Assembly: GCA_028293725.1 (NCBI GenBank)
Contig: JAQGOE010000381.1
Coordinates: 1 to 5,780, forward strand
Reading direction: 5' to 3'
From: Gammaproteobacteria bacterium
Lineage (GTDB): Bacteria > Pseudomonadota > Gammaproteobacteria > Steroidobacterales > Steroidobacteraceae
DNA: 5,780 bases
The notes under the pieces are model-generated. The model did no database searches. It was not told the DNA's origin and was given only the letters and a program-made list of their open reading frames with translations. Below, piece after piece: positions 1 through 4,962 of this stretch (the first letter of the stretch is position 1; each line of letters opens with the position of its first letter). The position numbers were made by a program, and so were the translations under genes.

Positions 1-108
1 GTCGATATTGCGTGCGGCCAGCGCTTCGGCGAGCTGCCGATCCGGAAGACGCGCGAGCTCTGGGCTCACGATCTCACGCAGGCTGTCGAATTGTGATTCG
101 TATGGCAT
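1..108 (-). CDS. Unrecognised protein, N-terminal fragment (gene runs off the left edge)
   Basis: An ATG at 108-106 opens a frame that stays open for 36 codons to the window edge. It begins MPYESQFDSL and continues with an acidic, leucine-rich, probably helical stretch (LPDRQLAEAL). A strong Shine-Dalgarno sequence, GGAGG at 118-114 within GGAGGGG, sits 5 nt before the ATG and is the main evidence that this is a real start. There is no signal peptide or membrane segment in the visible part. I do not recognise the family and assign no function. The gene is the third on the minus strand after the LuxR-type regulator and the receiver-like gene, 121 bp beyond the end of the latter. It may be co-transcribed with them, since I see no clear promoter or U-tract terminator in 109-229. 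Confidence 0.6.
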   Translation of the reverse strand, partial: MPYESQFDSLREIVSPELARLPDRQLAEALAARNID

Positions 109-111
109 CGG

Positions 112-118
112 CCCCTCC
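112..118 (-). promoter_or_regulatory. Shine-Dalgarno sequence of the left-edge gene
   Basis: The minus strand reads GGAGGGG here. GGAGG is 5 nt upstream of the ATG at 108. This near-consensus site supports the start of a partial reading frame that would otherwise be too short to trust. Confidence 0.6.
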
Positions 119-229
119 GCACTGTGCACTGGCGGTATCAACTGTCTACCCGGCGAGCCCGGCGCACATGAGCCGGCGGATTCATTCGGGATTCAGAGCC
201 GGGGTTCATCGGATGCCAACCCGAACGGT

Positions 230-622
230 TCAGTCCGCTTCACTCGCCCGGCGCAACACGCCGGGTGCGGTGGCGCCCACCATGATGGTGCGCTGCTCGT
301 GCAACGTGAACAGCGTGGCACGCGATGCATCTTTGGTGATACCGACGATCTTGAGCGGCTCCGCGGCGATCATGAGCACGCGCAAGGCCTGCGGCAGTTC
401 GTCCGTTTCGAGCTCGACGAAGAGCAGCTCCGCGAGGCCCAATGTGCCGTCGCCCCCGAGCAGCGGCAATTGCGTCCAAGGCGAAATCAGCTCGATATCG
501 GGTCGCTGCGCAACGCCGTCGCGCAGAATTTCCTCGCAGATCTTTGAGAGTCCCGCGAACGCAACACGTGTGGTAATCACGACCGAAGCATGCGAGCCGG
601 GACCGCGCGCTGTCATGAGCAC
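230..622 (-). CDS. Small CheY-like receiver-type protein lacking the phosphoacceptor Asp
   Basis: This 130-residue protein has the alternating strand/helix pattern of a stand-alone receiver domain. A first strand (VVITTRV, about residues 14-20) is followed by a helix, then DIELIS (42-47), then a hydrophobic strand AELLFVEL (64-71), then LKIVGIT (90-96). The third strand normally ends in the phosphorylated Asp, as in LLLDL. Here the matching residue appears to be Glu70. The paired acidic residues expected after strand 1 are absent, since TTR follows VVI. It has no output domain. The GTG at 622-620 is chosen as the start because a hairpin-bridged Shine-Dalgarno sequence suits it. The ATG at 616, two codons in, is the alternative. 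The gene lies 47 bp after the LuxR-type regulator on the same strand, so a joint regulatory role is plausible. The receiver assignment rests on secondary-structure pattern and context only. An unrelated small alpha/beta protein is possible. Confidence 0.6.
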   Translation of the reverse strand: MLMTARGPGSHASVVITTRVAFAGLSKICEEILRDGVAQRPDIELISPWTQLPLLGGDGTLGLAELLFVELETDELPQALRVLMIAAEPLKIVGITKDASRATLFTLHEQRTIMVGATAPGVLRRASEAD

Positions 623-657
623 AAGGGTCTGAACGCAGGGTTCAGACCTCGGTCCTC
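623..657 (-). promoter_or_regulatory. Hairpin-bridged ribosome-binding site between the regulator and the receiver-like gene
   Basis: The minus strand reads GAGGA (657-653), 4 nt, then GGTCTGAAC (648-640), a 5-nt loop CCTGC, GTTCAGACC (634-626), 3 nt, and a GTG start at 622. The 9-bp stem has no mismatch. In linear sequence the GAGGA is 30 nt from the GTG, too far to act. With the hairpin folded, the unpaired distance is 7 nt, which is ideal. No other Shine-Dalgarno motif lies near the GTG or the ATG at 616. The absence of a U-tract after the hairpin argues against an ordinary intrinsic terminator. The function is inferred; the inverted repeat itself is certain. Confidence 0.45.
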
Positions 658-673
658 AGTCCTCAATCCTCAG
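653..673 (-). repeat. Three tandem heptamers with GAGGA core
   Basis: The minus strand reads CTGAGGA, TTGAGGA, CTGAGGA in direct succession, followed by a degenerate fourth unit, CCGAGGT (652-646). The first unit contains the TGA stop of the LuxR-type gene (672-670). Each unit carries a Shine-Dalgarno-like GAGGA, so terminating ribosomes would release directly onto reiterated binding motifs upstream of the next gene. Confidence 0.7.
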
Positions 674-1341
674 GAGTTCAATTCCACCGGGTCGCTACTT
701 TCCAATGGAGTCACCGCAGACCCACGCAGATAGCTCGCGACCTCGGTGCGATTGCGCAGCTGCAGCTTGCTCAGGATGTGGTGCACGTGGTTCTTGGCTG
801 TCGCATGTGAGATGCACAGCGAAGTTGCGATACGTTTGTTGCTCAAGCCTCGTCCCACCAATTCGAGGATCTGCCGTTCGCGCGCCGTCAACACTTGCGG
901 CGCCACAGGCCCACAGCGCGAATTCGAAGCAAGCGTCGACAGCCGCTGCATCACCATCGACATGACACGTTGCGAGCAGCACCATTCGCCGCGCGCAGCC
1001 GTGTGCAACGCCTGGATCAGCTCCGACGAGGTGGAGTTCTTCGTGACGTAGCCCGCTATGCCAGCCTCGATCCAACCGACAATGGATTCGCGCGATTCTT
1101 CGACTGCCAATGCCACAACCGGAGGCGGCGATTCGAGCTCGCGCAGCCGATCGAGCAAGTGGCGTGCAGCGGGCGGCGAGATGTCGAGCAACACGAGCGC
1201 GGGATTCTCACGTATGACAGCCTCCACGGCCTCGTGGCCCCAAACTCCTCCAATCACCGTGATGCCGCCATCCTGAGACAAAAGCCGCTTGAGACCTTCT
1301 CGGTAAAAAGGCACCTCGATGATGAGCAAAACACGAAGCAT
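670..1341 (-). CDS. NarL/LuxR-family DNA-binding response regulator with incomplete receiver site
   Basis: This 223-residue protein has the usual length and order of NarL/FixJ-type regulators: a receiver at about residues 1-118 and a LuxR-type helix-turn-helix at about 150-206. The HTH begins LTARERQILELVGRGLSNK and carries the recognition helix segment ISHATAKNHVHHIL (177-190). In the receiver, the phosphoacceptor is Asp53 (LLDIS) and the conserved Lys is Lys101 (VTKN). The acidic pair after strand 1 is reduced to Ile8-Glu9 in LLIIEVPFYREGL, and the usual Thr/Ser at the end of strand 4 appears to be Ala79 (VALAVEE). Phosphorylation may therefore be weak, altered or unnecessary. I chose the ATG at 1341 because AGGGGG lies 9 nt upstream and because the receiver fold begins right there. 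The frame stays open upstream to 1731 but encodes nothing receiver-like and would overlap the divergent gene. The gene is divergent from the exported propeller-like protein, and no sensor kinase is visible. Confidence 0.9.
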   Translation of the reverse strand: MLRVLLIIEVPFYREGLKRLLSQDGGITVIGGVWGHEAVEAVIRENPALVLLDISPPAARHLLDRLRELESPPPVVALAVEESRESIVGWIEAGIAGYVTKNSTSSELIQALHTAARGEWCCSQRVMSMVMQRLSTLASNSRCGPVAPQVLTARERQILELVGRGLSNKRIATSLCISHATAKNHVHHILSKLQLRNRTEVASYLRGSAVTPLESSDPVELNS

Positions 1342-1350
1342 TGGACTTGG

Positions 1351-1356
1351 CCCCCT
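1351..1356 (-). promoter_or_regulatory. Shine-Dalgarno sequence of the LuxR-type regulator
   Basis: The minus strand reads AGGGGG here, 9 nt before the ATG at 1341. It decides between this start and the much longer open frame that reaches back to 1731. Confidence 0.6.
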
Positions 1357-1397
1357 GTCTACGCGCCGGGATCGGAGTTGCTTGGAGTGCCGGTTGC

Positions 1398-1432
1398 GCG
1401 ATGACGATCGAGAGATCGCAGACCCGCATCGC
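1398..1432. repeat. Nested inverted repeats in the divergent spacer
   Basis: An outer pair, GCGATG (1398-1403) and CATCGC (1427-1432), encloses an inner perfect hairpin, CGATC (1405-1409), loop GAGA, GATCG (1414-1418). It lies 57 bp upstream of the regulator start, so it would fall in the leader or promoter of that gene. It could be an operator for a dimeric regulator or a leader hairpin. Short inverted repeats also arise by chance at this GC content. Confidence 0.3.
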
Positions 1433-1474
1433 CTGTCTCGGCTGATTTCGCTGACTGCGCGCAGCTGCGGCCAA

Positions 1475-1503
1475 AATATCACGCTGAGCGATAGACCTGG
1501 GAA
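1475..1503 (-). promoter_or_regulatory. Weak candidate promoter for the LuxR-type regulator
   Basis: On the minus strand, TTCCCA (1503-1498) and GATATT (1480-1475) are separated by 17 nt. Each matches four of six bases of the sigma-70 -35 and -10 consensus. It is the best-placed pair I found in the divergent spacer 1342-1576. On the plus strand, an AT-rich GATAAATATT at 1545-1554 could contribute a -10 for the exported protein, but I see no matching -35. Both assignments are tentative. Confidence 0.2.
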
Positions 1504-1576
1504 TCGCTGATGAGTTACCTCAAATCGGCGACAGCGGAGCCTGCGATAAATATTCCGATCCTCACAGGTAGTTGGA

Positions 1577-4429
1577 ATGGGATCCCGTCGACTCCTCACA
1601 GCATCCTGCTTCGCTCTGGTCCTGGTGTTCTGGCCTATGGCCCCCGTGGCCGGTGTGCAGGTCCTGACACAGCACAACGATGCGCAACGCACGGGCGCGA
1701 ATTTAGCGGAAACGGCACTGACACCAGACAATGTCCGTGCAGGCAGTTTTGTTCGGCTGGGTGGCTATCCAGTGCAGGGCAACGTTCTTGCACAACCGCT
1801 GATCGTCAGCGATTTCGAGGTTCCCGGACTGGGATTGAGGAATCTCCTCATCGTGGCCACCGCTGACAACATGCTTTATGCCTTCGATGCGGACGTTCCG
1901 GGACCGGATCCGCTTTGGAGCTTCAACGCCGGCCCGCCCGTCGATTCAAATGCCGTAACCGCAACCTTCTTGCCGCACGTCGGAATCACCGGAACTCCGG
2001 TGATAGATGACGCCCACACGACCCTCTATTTCGTCGCCATGACCCAACCGGCACCAACGCGGTTCGTGCACACCCTGTTCGCCCTGGATCTGCGAACTCC
2101 GCTCCACGCTACACCGAGCGTCCGTTCAGCGGTCATCCAGGGAGACTTTGGGGGGCGCCGGGTGGGTGGGCCGTTCCGCTCCGTTGATCAACTCCAGCGA
2201 GCGGCGTTGGCACTGCGCGGTGACCGGGTCTATGTCAGCTTTTCGTCGTTCGACGACAACCGGGTCTACGACGGCATGGTACTCGACTTCGATACAACCA
2301 GTCTGCAGCTGCGCGACTTCTTCCAAGTCAATCGCTTCGACCCGGTCGCCGGTCATCGCCATGCGGCGGGAGGAATCTGGCAAAGCGGTGGTGGCCCGGC
2401 GTTCGATCTGGAAGGCTTTCTCTACGTCGTGACTGGAAACGGCAAGACGACGGCCGGCGATCCACTCGGCACGTCGGATATCGGTTTCGGCAAGGACCTC
2501 GATTCGAGCGACGTGAAACTCAATCCGCAGTTGAACGCGGTGGACTACTTCACGCCCAGTTTCAAGGAAATGCTCAATTGCCGGGACCTGGATCTCAGCG
2601 TCAGCGGACCCATGATTCCACCGGATTGGCGGGATCGGAATGGGAGAATCGTTCGACGCGTCGTTCACGGCAGCAAGCAGGGCATCCTTTACAACCTGAA
2701 TCGAGACAACCTGGGTCGCTTTCACAGCGACAGCAACAGCGCTGTACAGCAGGTGTCAGTCTTCGAGTACGTACCCGGTTCCAACAGCGACGACTGTTCA
2801 GACGACAACGTCTTCAACGATCATCTTCCACGCCGGCACATCCACTCGACCCCGGTGTACTGGAACAACGGACACGACCGTGTGGTCTATGTGGCATCCG
2901 ACTGGGGGCTGGGCGTCAAAGCCTATGCATTCAATGATGACGGTTCGCTGAATCCCACGTCTTCAGCCGTTGGCCCGGCCAACGGCTATGCCATTGAGCA
3001 ACTTTCCCTCTCGGCCAATGGAGCTCGAGCCGGGTTGCTTTGGGCCATCGGCTGTGTCGATTGCGTTAGAGACGATCCCCCGGACACGCTGAGTGCTGGG
3101 AAGAGCGGTGTATTGCTGGCCTATGACGCCACGATTCTGGGACCACCGATCTTTGTGTCCGATTCCATCGGCGGGTTCGCGCGCTTTAATGCACCAACCG
3201 TCGCGAACGGCCGCGTCTACGTCCCGACTTTTTCGACCGACGGCCCCACTAGCGAAGTCGTCGTTTTCGGACTGAACACCTCGTCCTCAGCCTCTGGTGC
3301 TGCAGCGCGCCGCAATTTCTTGCAAGGCAATTGGGGCGTGCAGGGCAACTTCGAGTTGCTCGTGCCCGAAGGAAGCTTCGTCAAGGAGTATTTCCGCGAC
3401 AACGACAGTCCGAACCTCCCTTGGCACTTCCTGCGCTCCTTCGGCTATCCCGCCCCGCCTGGCGAGCTGGGTCCAACGCCTCGCAGCGTGAGCTTCATTC
3501 AAAGTAACTTCAAGGATGACGGCACGCACGGCAACTTCGAGGCCATCGTGCGGGTGGCACCGGCACTCGCCTCCCTACCGGACCGTCTGGACTTCCTGTT
3601 TCTCGACAGCAGGACCAGCCGATGGAATGGTGGTTTCCCCATCCGACCCGACGGTCAGGACCTTGCCAACATCACCGGTGATCCGGTCTTCCTTCAGAGC
3701 GACTGGGGTAACCAAGGCAACTTCGAGTTGCTCGTCCCTCAGGGAAACGTGATTCGCCAGTATTTTCGGAACAACGACGACCCTGCCTTTGCCTGGCACT
3801 CCTTGCGCGAGTTCGGCTACCGAGCGCCTCCCGGGGAGCTCGGTCCCACCCCTCGGAGCGTGACTCTCATCCAAAGCAACTTCAAGGGCGATGGTGTGCA
3901 CGGGAACTTCGAAGCCGTCGTGCGGGTGGCTCCAGCACTCGTGACGCAACCTGACACCCTGGACTTCTGGTTCCTCGACAGTAGCACCAGCCGGTGGAAC
4001 GGGCCCTTTCCAATCCTGATTGATGGCGAGCAGATCACCAACATCACGGGCGATCCGGTCCTGCTCCAGGGCAATTGGGGAGTGCGAGGCAACTTCGAGT
4101 TGCTCGTCCCTCAGGGAAACGTGATTCGCCAGTATTTTCGCAACAACGATGACCCTGCCTTTGCCTGGCACTCCTTGCGCGAGTTCGGCTACCGAGCGCC
4201 TCTTGGGGAACTGGGTCCCACCCCTCGAAGCGTGACTTTCATCCAGAGCAACTTCAAGGGGGATGGGACGCACGGCAACTTCGAAGCCATCGCGCGGGTG
4301 GCTCCACCCCTTGTGACGCAACCTGACACCCTGGACTTCTGGTTCCTCGACAGCCGCACGAGTCGATGGCAGGGTCCATTTCCCATCGGTGCCGATGGCC
4401 AAGCCATCTTCGGCGTCACCGGAAACTAA
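1577..4429 (+). CDS. Exported PQQ/BamB-like beta-propeller protein with three C-terminal tandem repeats
   Basis: This protein of 950 residues opens with a Sec-type signal peptide: MGSRR, a hydrophobic core LLTASCFALVLVF, and probable cleavage after Gly26 (PVAG). Residues 27-566 resemble the PQQ-like/BamB-type propeller family. Family-like segments include QHNDAQRTGAN (32-42), VATADNMLYAFDAD, TGTPVID (138-144), GIWQSGGGPAFD (266-277) with LYVVTGNG (282-289), and HSTPVYW (423-429). A Ser/Ala-rich linker (about 567-579) leads to three tandem repeats: residues 581-704, 705-828 and 829-950. Each repeat carries two GNFE motifs and Trp/Phe/Asp-rich strands, a pattern suggesting further propeller or lectin-like blades. 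No anchor follows, so the mature protein is probably periplasmic or secreted. PQQ binding is not shown and no enzymatic activity can be assigned. A partial AGG at 1566-1568, 8 nt before the ATG, is the only Shine-Dalgarno match. The start is chosen because the signal peptide begins there. The gene is divergent from the LuxR-type regulator, which may control it. Confidence 0.9.
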   Translation: MGSRRLLTASCFALVLVFWPMAPVAGVQVLTQHNDAQRTGANLAETALTPDNVRAGSFVRLGGYPVQGNVLAQPLIVSDFEVPGLGLRNLLIVATADNMLYAFDADVPGPDPLWSFNAGPPVDSNAVTATFLPHVGITGTPVIDDAHTTLYFVAMTQPAPTRFVHTLFALDLRTPLHATPSVRSAVIQGDFGGRRVGGPFRSVDQLQRAALALRGDRVYVSFSSFDDNRVYDGMVLDFDTTSLQLRDFFQVNRFDPVAGHRHAAGGIWQSGGGPAFDLEGFLYVVTGNGKTTAGDPLGTSDIGFGKDLDSSDVKLNPQLNAVDYFTPSFKEMLNCRDLDLSVSGPMIPPDWRDRNGRIVRRVVHGSKQGILYNLNRDNLGRFHSDSNSAVQQVSVFEYVPGSNSDDCSDDNVFNDHLPRRHIHSTPVYWNNGHDRVVYVASDWGLGVKAYAFNDDGSLNPTSSAVGPANGYAIEQLSLSANGARAGLLWAIGCVDCVRDDPPDTLSAGKSGVLLAYDATILGPPIFVSDSIGGFARFNAPTVANGRVYVPTFSTDGPTSEVVVFGLNTSSSASGAAARRNFLQGNWGVQGNFELLVPEGSFVKEYFRDNDSPNLPWHFLRSFGYPAPPGELGPTPRSVSFIQSNFKDDGTHGNFEAIVRVAPALASLPDRLDFLFLDSRTSRWNGGFPIRPDGQDLANITGDPVFLQSDWGNQGNFELLVPQGNVIRQYFRNNDDPAFAWHSLREFGYRAPPGELGPTPRSVTLIQSNFKGDGVHGNFEAVVRVAPALVTQPDTLDFWFLDSSTSRWNGPFPILIDGEQITNITGDPVLLQGNWGVRGNFELLVPQGNVIRQYFRNNDDPAFAWHSLREFGYRAPLGELGPTPRSVTFIQSNFKGDGTHGNFEAIARVAPPLVTQPDTLDFWFLDSRTSRWQGPFPIGADGQAIFGVTGN
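3317..3688 (+). repeat. C-terminal repeat 1 of the exported protein (124 residues)
   Basis: Residues 581-704 start FLQGNWGVQGNFELLVP and end NITGDPV. Two halves are visible. The first (581-639) contains QGNFELLV and YFRDNDSP. The second (640-704) contains FIQSNF, HGNFEAIV and FLDSRTSRW. This is the most diverged of the three copies in both DNA and protein. Confidence 0.9.
3689..4060 (+). repeat. C-terminal repeat 2 of the exported protein (124 residues)
   Basis: Residues 705-828 start FLQSDWGNQGNFELLVP and end NITGDPV, with the same length as repeat 1. By eye it is over 80% identical in protein to repeat 3 and clearly closer to it than to repeat 1. It includes the 3715-3830 tract that is nearly identical at DNA level to 4087-4202. 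Confidence 0.9.
4061..4426 (+). repeat. C-terminal repeat 3 of the exported protein (122 residues)
   Basis: Residues 829-950 start LLQGNWGVRGNFELLVP and end GVTGN directly before the TAA stop. The protein therefore stops at a repeat boundary, two residues short of a full unit, with no trailing sorting or anchoring segment. Confidence 0.9.
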
Positions 4430-4504
4430 TCCAACGCCTTCTCTTCAATTGCTCCCACGTCGGAAGCCCGACCTGGCGCTGCGGCGAGGCGGCACCTGAA
4501 TGAC

Positions 4505-4519
4505 GCCCTAGTGTAGGGC
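4505..4519. terminator. Perfect 6-bp hairpin, possible transcript-end structure
   Basis: GCCCTA, loop GTG, TAGGGC, beginning 75 bp after the stop of the exported-protein gene. The stem is perfect with a tight loop, but no T-tract follows on the plus strand. A role in ending or stabilising the propeller transcript is only a guess. Confidence 0.2.
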
Positions 4520-4604
4520 CGCCCTCGGGTAGACGTTCGAAAAATCGAAACGCCTGCTCCGAAGCGGCCATTGCTGAAGCGTGATAGAGCCTGCGACGTG
4601 AGCG

Positions 4605-4635
4605 GCGATCCTCCTAACGGCCGTGGAGGATACGC
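4605..4635. terminator. Imperfect 10-bp hairpin between convergent genes, possible bidirectional terminator
   Basis: ATCCTCC (4608-4614) pairs with GGAGGAT (4625-4631). It is extended by GCG (4605-4607) with CGC (4633-4635) across a single bulged A at 4632. The 10-nt loop contains the palindrome ACGGCCGT. The position between two convergent genes suits a two-way terminator, but there is no T-tract on either side. Confidence 0.25.
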
Positions 4636-4728
4636 TCCGTGCTGCCTATGTCAGTCTCCTACGTCTGTCTCACCGTGGTTCGGAGCGGCTCGGAGAGACG
4701 TCTCGGCCAACACCTTCGGCCATCTGCT

Positions 4729-4962
4729 TCACGACAAAGGGCCCAGCGCCTCCTCGAGTGTTTGGGCCGATATTACCCGTTCAAGAACGGCATCGAGCTG
4801 CGCGTCAGGCGCGCTGCGGAGGCTAGACTGAACCTCTTCGGTCACCGGCCCAAAACGCAGCGTCAGTTGCATGACGATGATTTCCACGCGGGCTTCTGCC
4901 CTGCCTTTGGCGACGAAATGTGGGGCGGAATCGCCCTGGTATTCGAATCCGAGTGAATTCAT
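4729..4962 (-). CDS. Candidate internal C-terminal product of the Rpn-like gene (77 residues)
   Basis: An in-frame ATG at 4962-4960 (Met212 of the full protein) is preceded by GAGGTG, with the AGGTG core 9 nt upstream. The full-length start has no such motif. The product would begin MNSLGFEYQGDS and contain the whole DUF4351-like tail without the nuclease core. For E. coli rpn genes, internally started short C-terminal forms have been reported to bind and restrain the full-length nuclease. The same logic would fit here. The evidence is one well-placed motif plus the domain boundary; it could be chance. Confidence 0.35.
   Translation of the reverse strand: MNSLGFEYQGDSAPHFVAKGRAEARVEIIVMQLTLRFGPVTEEVQSSLRSAPDAQLDAVLERVISAQTLEEALGPLS

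Larger units (their letters stand above)
4430..4728. other. Convergent intergenic spacer with short inverted repeats, no supported gene
   Basis: This spacer separates the ends of two convergent genes. I see no reading frame here with a recognisable product and a good ribosome-binding site. It holds several short inverted repeats: GTCGG/CCGAC (4459-4472), GCCCTA/TAGGGC (4505-4519), TTCGA/TCGAA around AAAA (4536-4549), a longer imperfect one at 4605-4635, and the palindrome GAGACGTCTC (4695-4704). None is followed by a run of T on either strand, so classical intrinsic termination is not evident. They could still act as bidirectional terminators or mRNA-end structures. Confidence 0.5.

Noticed and set aside
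8..632. Two long plus-strand open frames over the receiver-like gene
   Set aside because: They are antisense to the receiver-like gene, have low-complexity Arg/Ser-rich translations and lack ribosome-binding sites. Long antisense frames are common at this GC content.
626..648. The hairpin as an ordinary intrinsic terminator
   Set aside because: The stem is strong, but no T-tract follows on either strand, and the position between GAGGA and GTG fits a translational role better.
670..1731. A 353-residue version of the LuxR-type regulator starting at 1731
   Set aside because: The extra 130 residues are Arg/Cys-rich with no domain pattern and overlap the signal peptide of the divergent gene. The ATG at 1341 has a Shine-Dalgarno sequence and sits exactly at the start of the receiver fold.
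1510..1866. A 118-residue plus-strand frame overlapping the start of the exported-protein gene
   Set aside because: It overlaps the signal-peptide gene in another frame, has no family resemblance, and its translation past 1577 looks like an out-of-frame shadow.
2126..2725. A 199-residue minus-strand frame inside the exported-protein gene
   Set aside because: It lies wholly antisense to a propeller region whose plus-strand translation shows family motifs. No start signal was seen.
3575..4402. A 275-residue minus-strand frame with an internal repeat
   Set aside because: Its repeats merely mirror the DNA repeats of the plus-strand gene. The plus-strand translation conserves protein motifs across repeats, so the antisense frame is a by-product.
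4571..4956. Overlapping plus-strand frames of 67-105 residues at the 3' end of the Rpn-like gene
   Set aside because: No recognisable family, no convincing ribosome-binding site, and most of their length is antisense to the nuclease-like gene.
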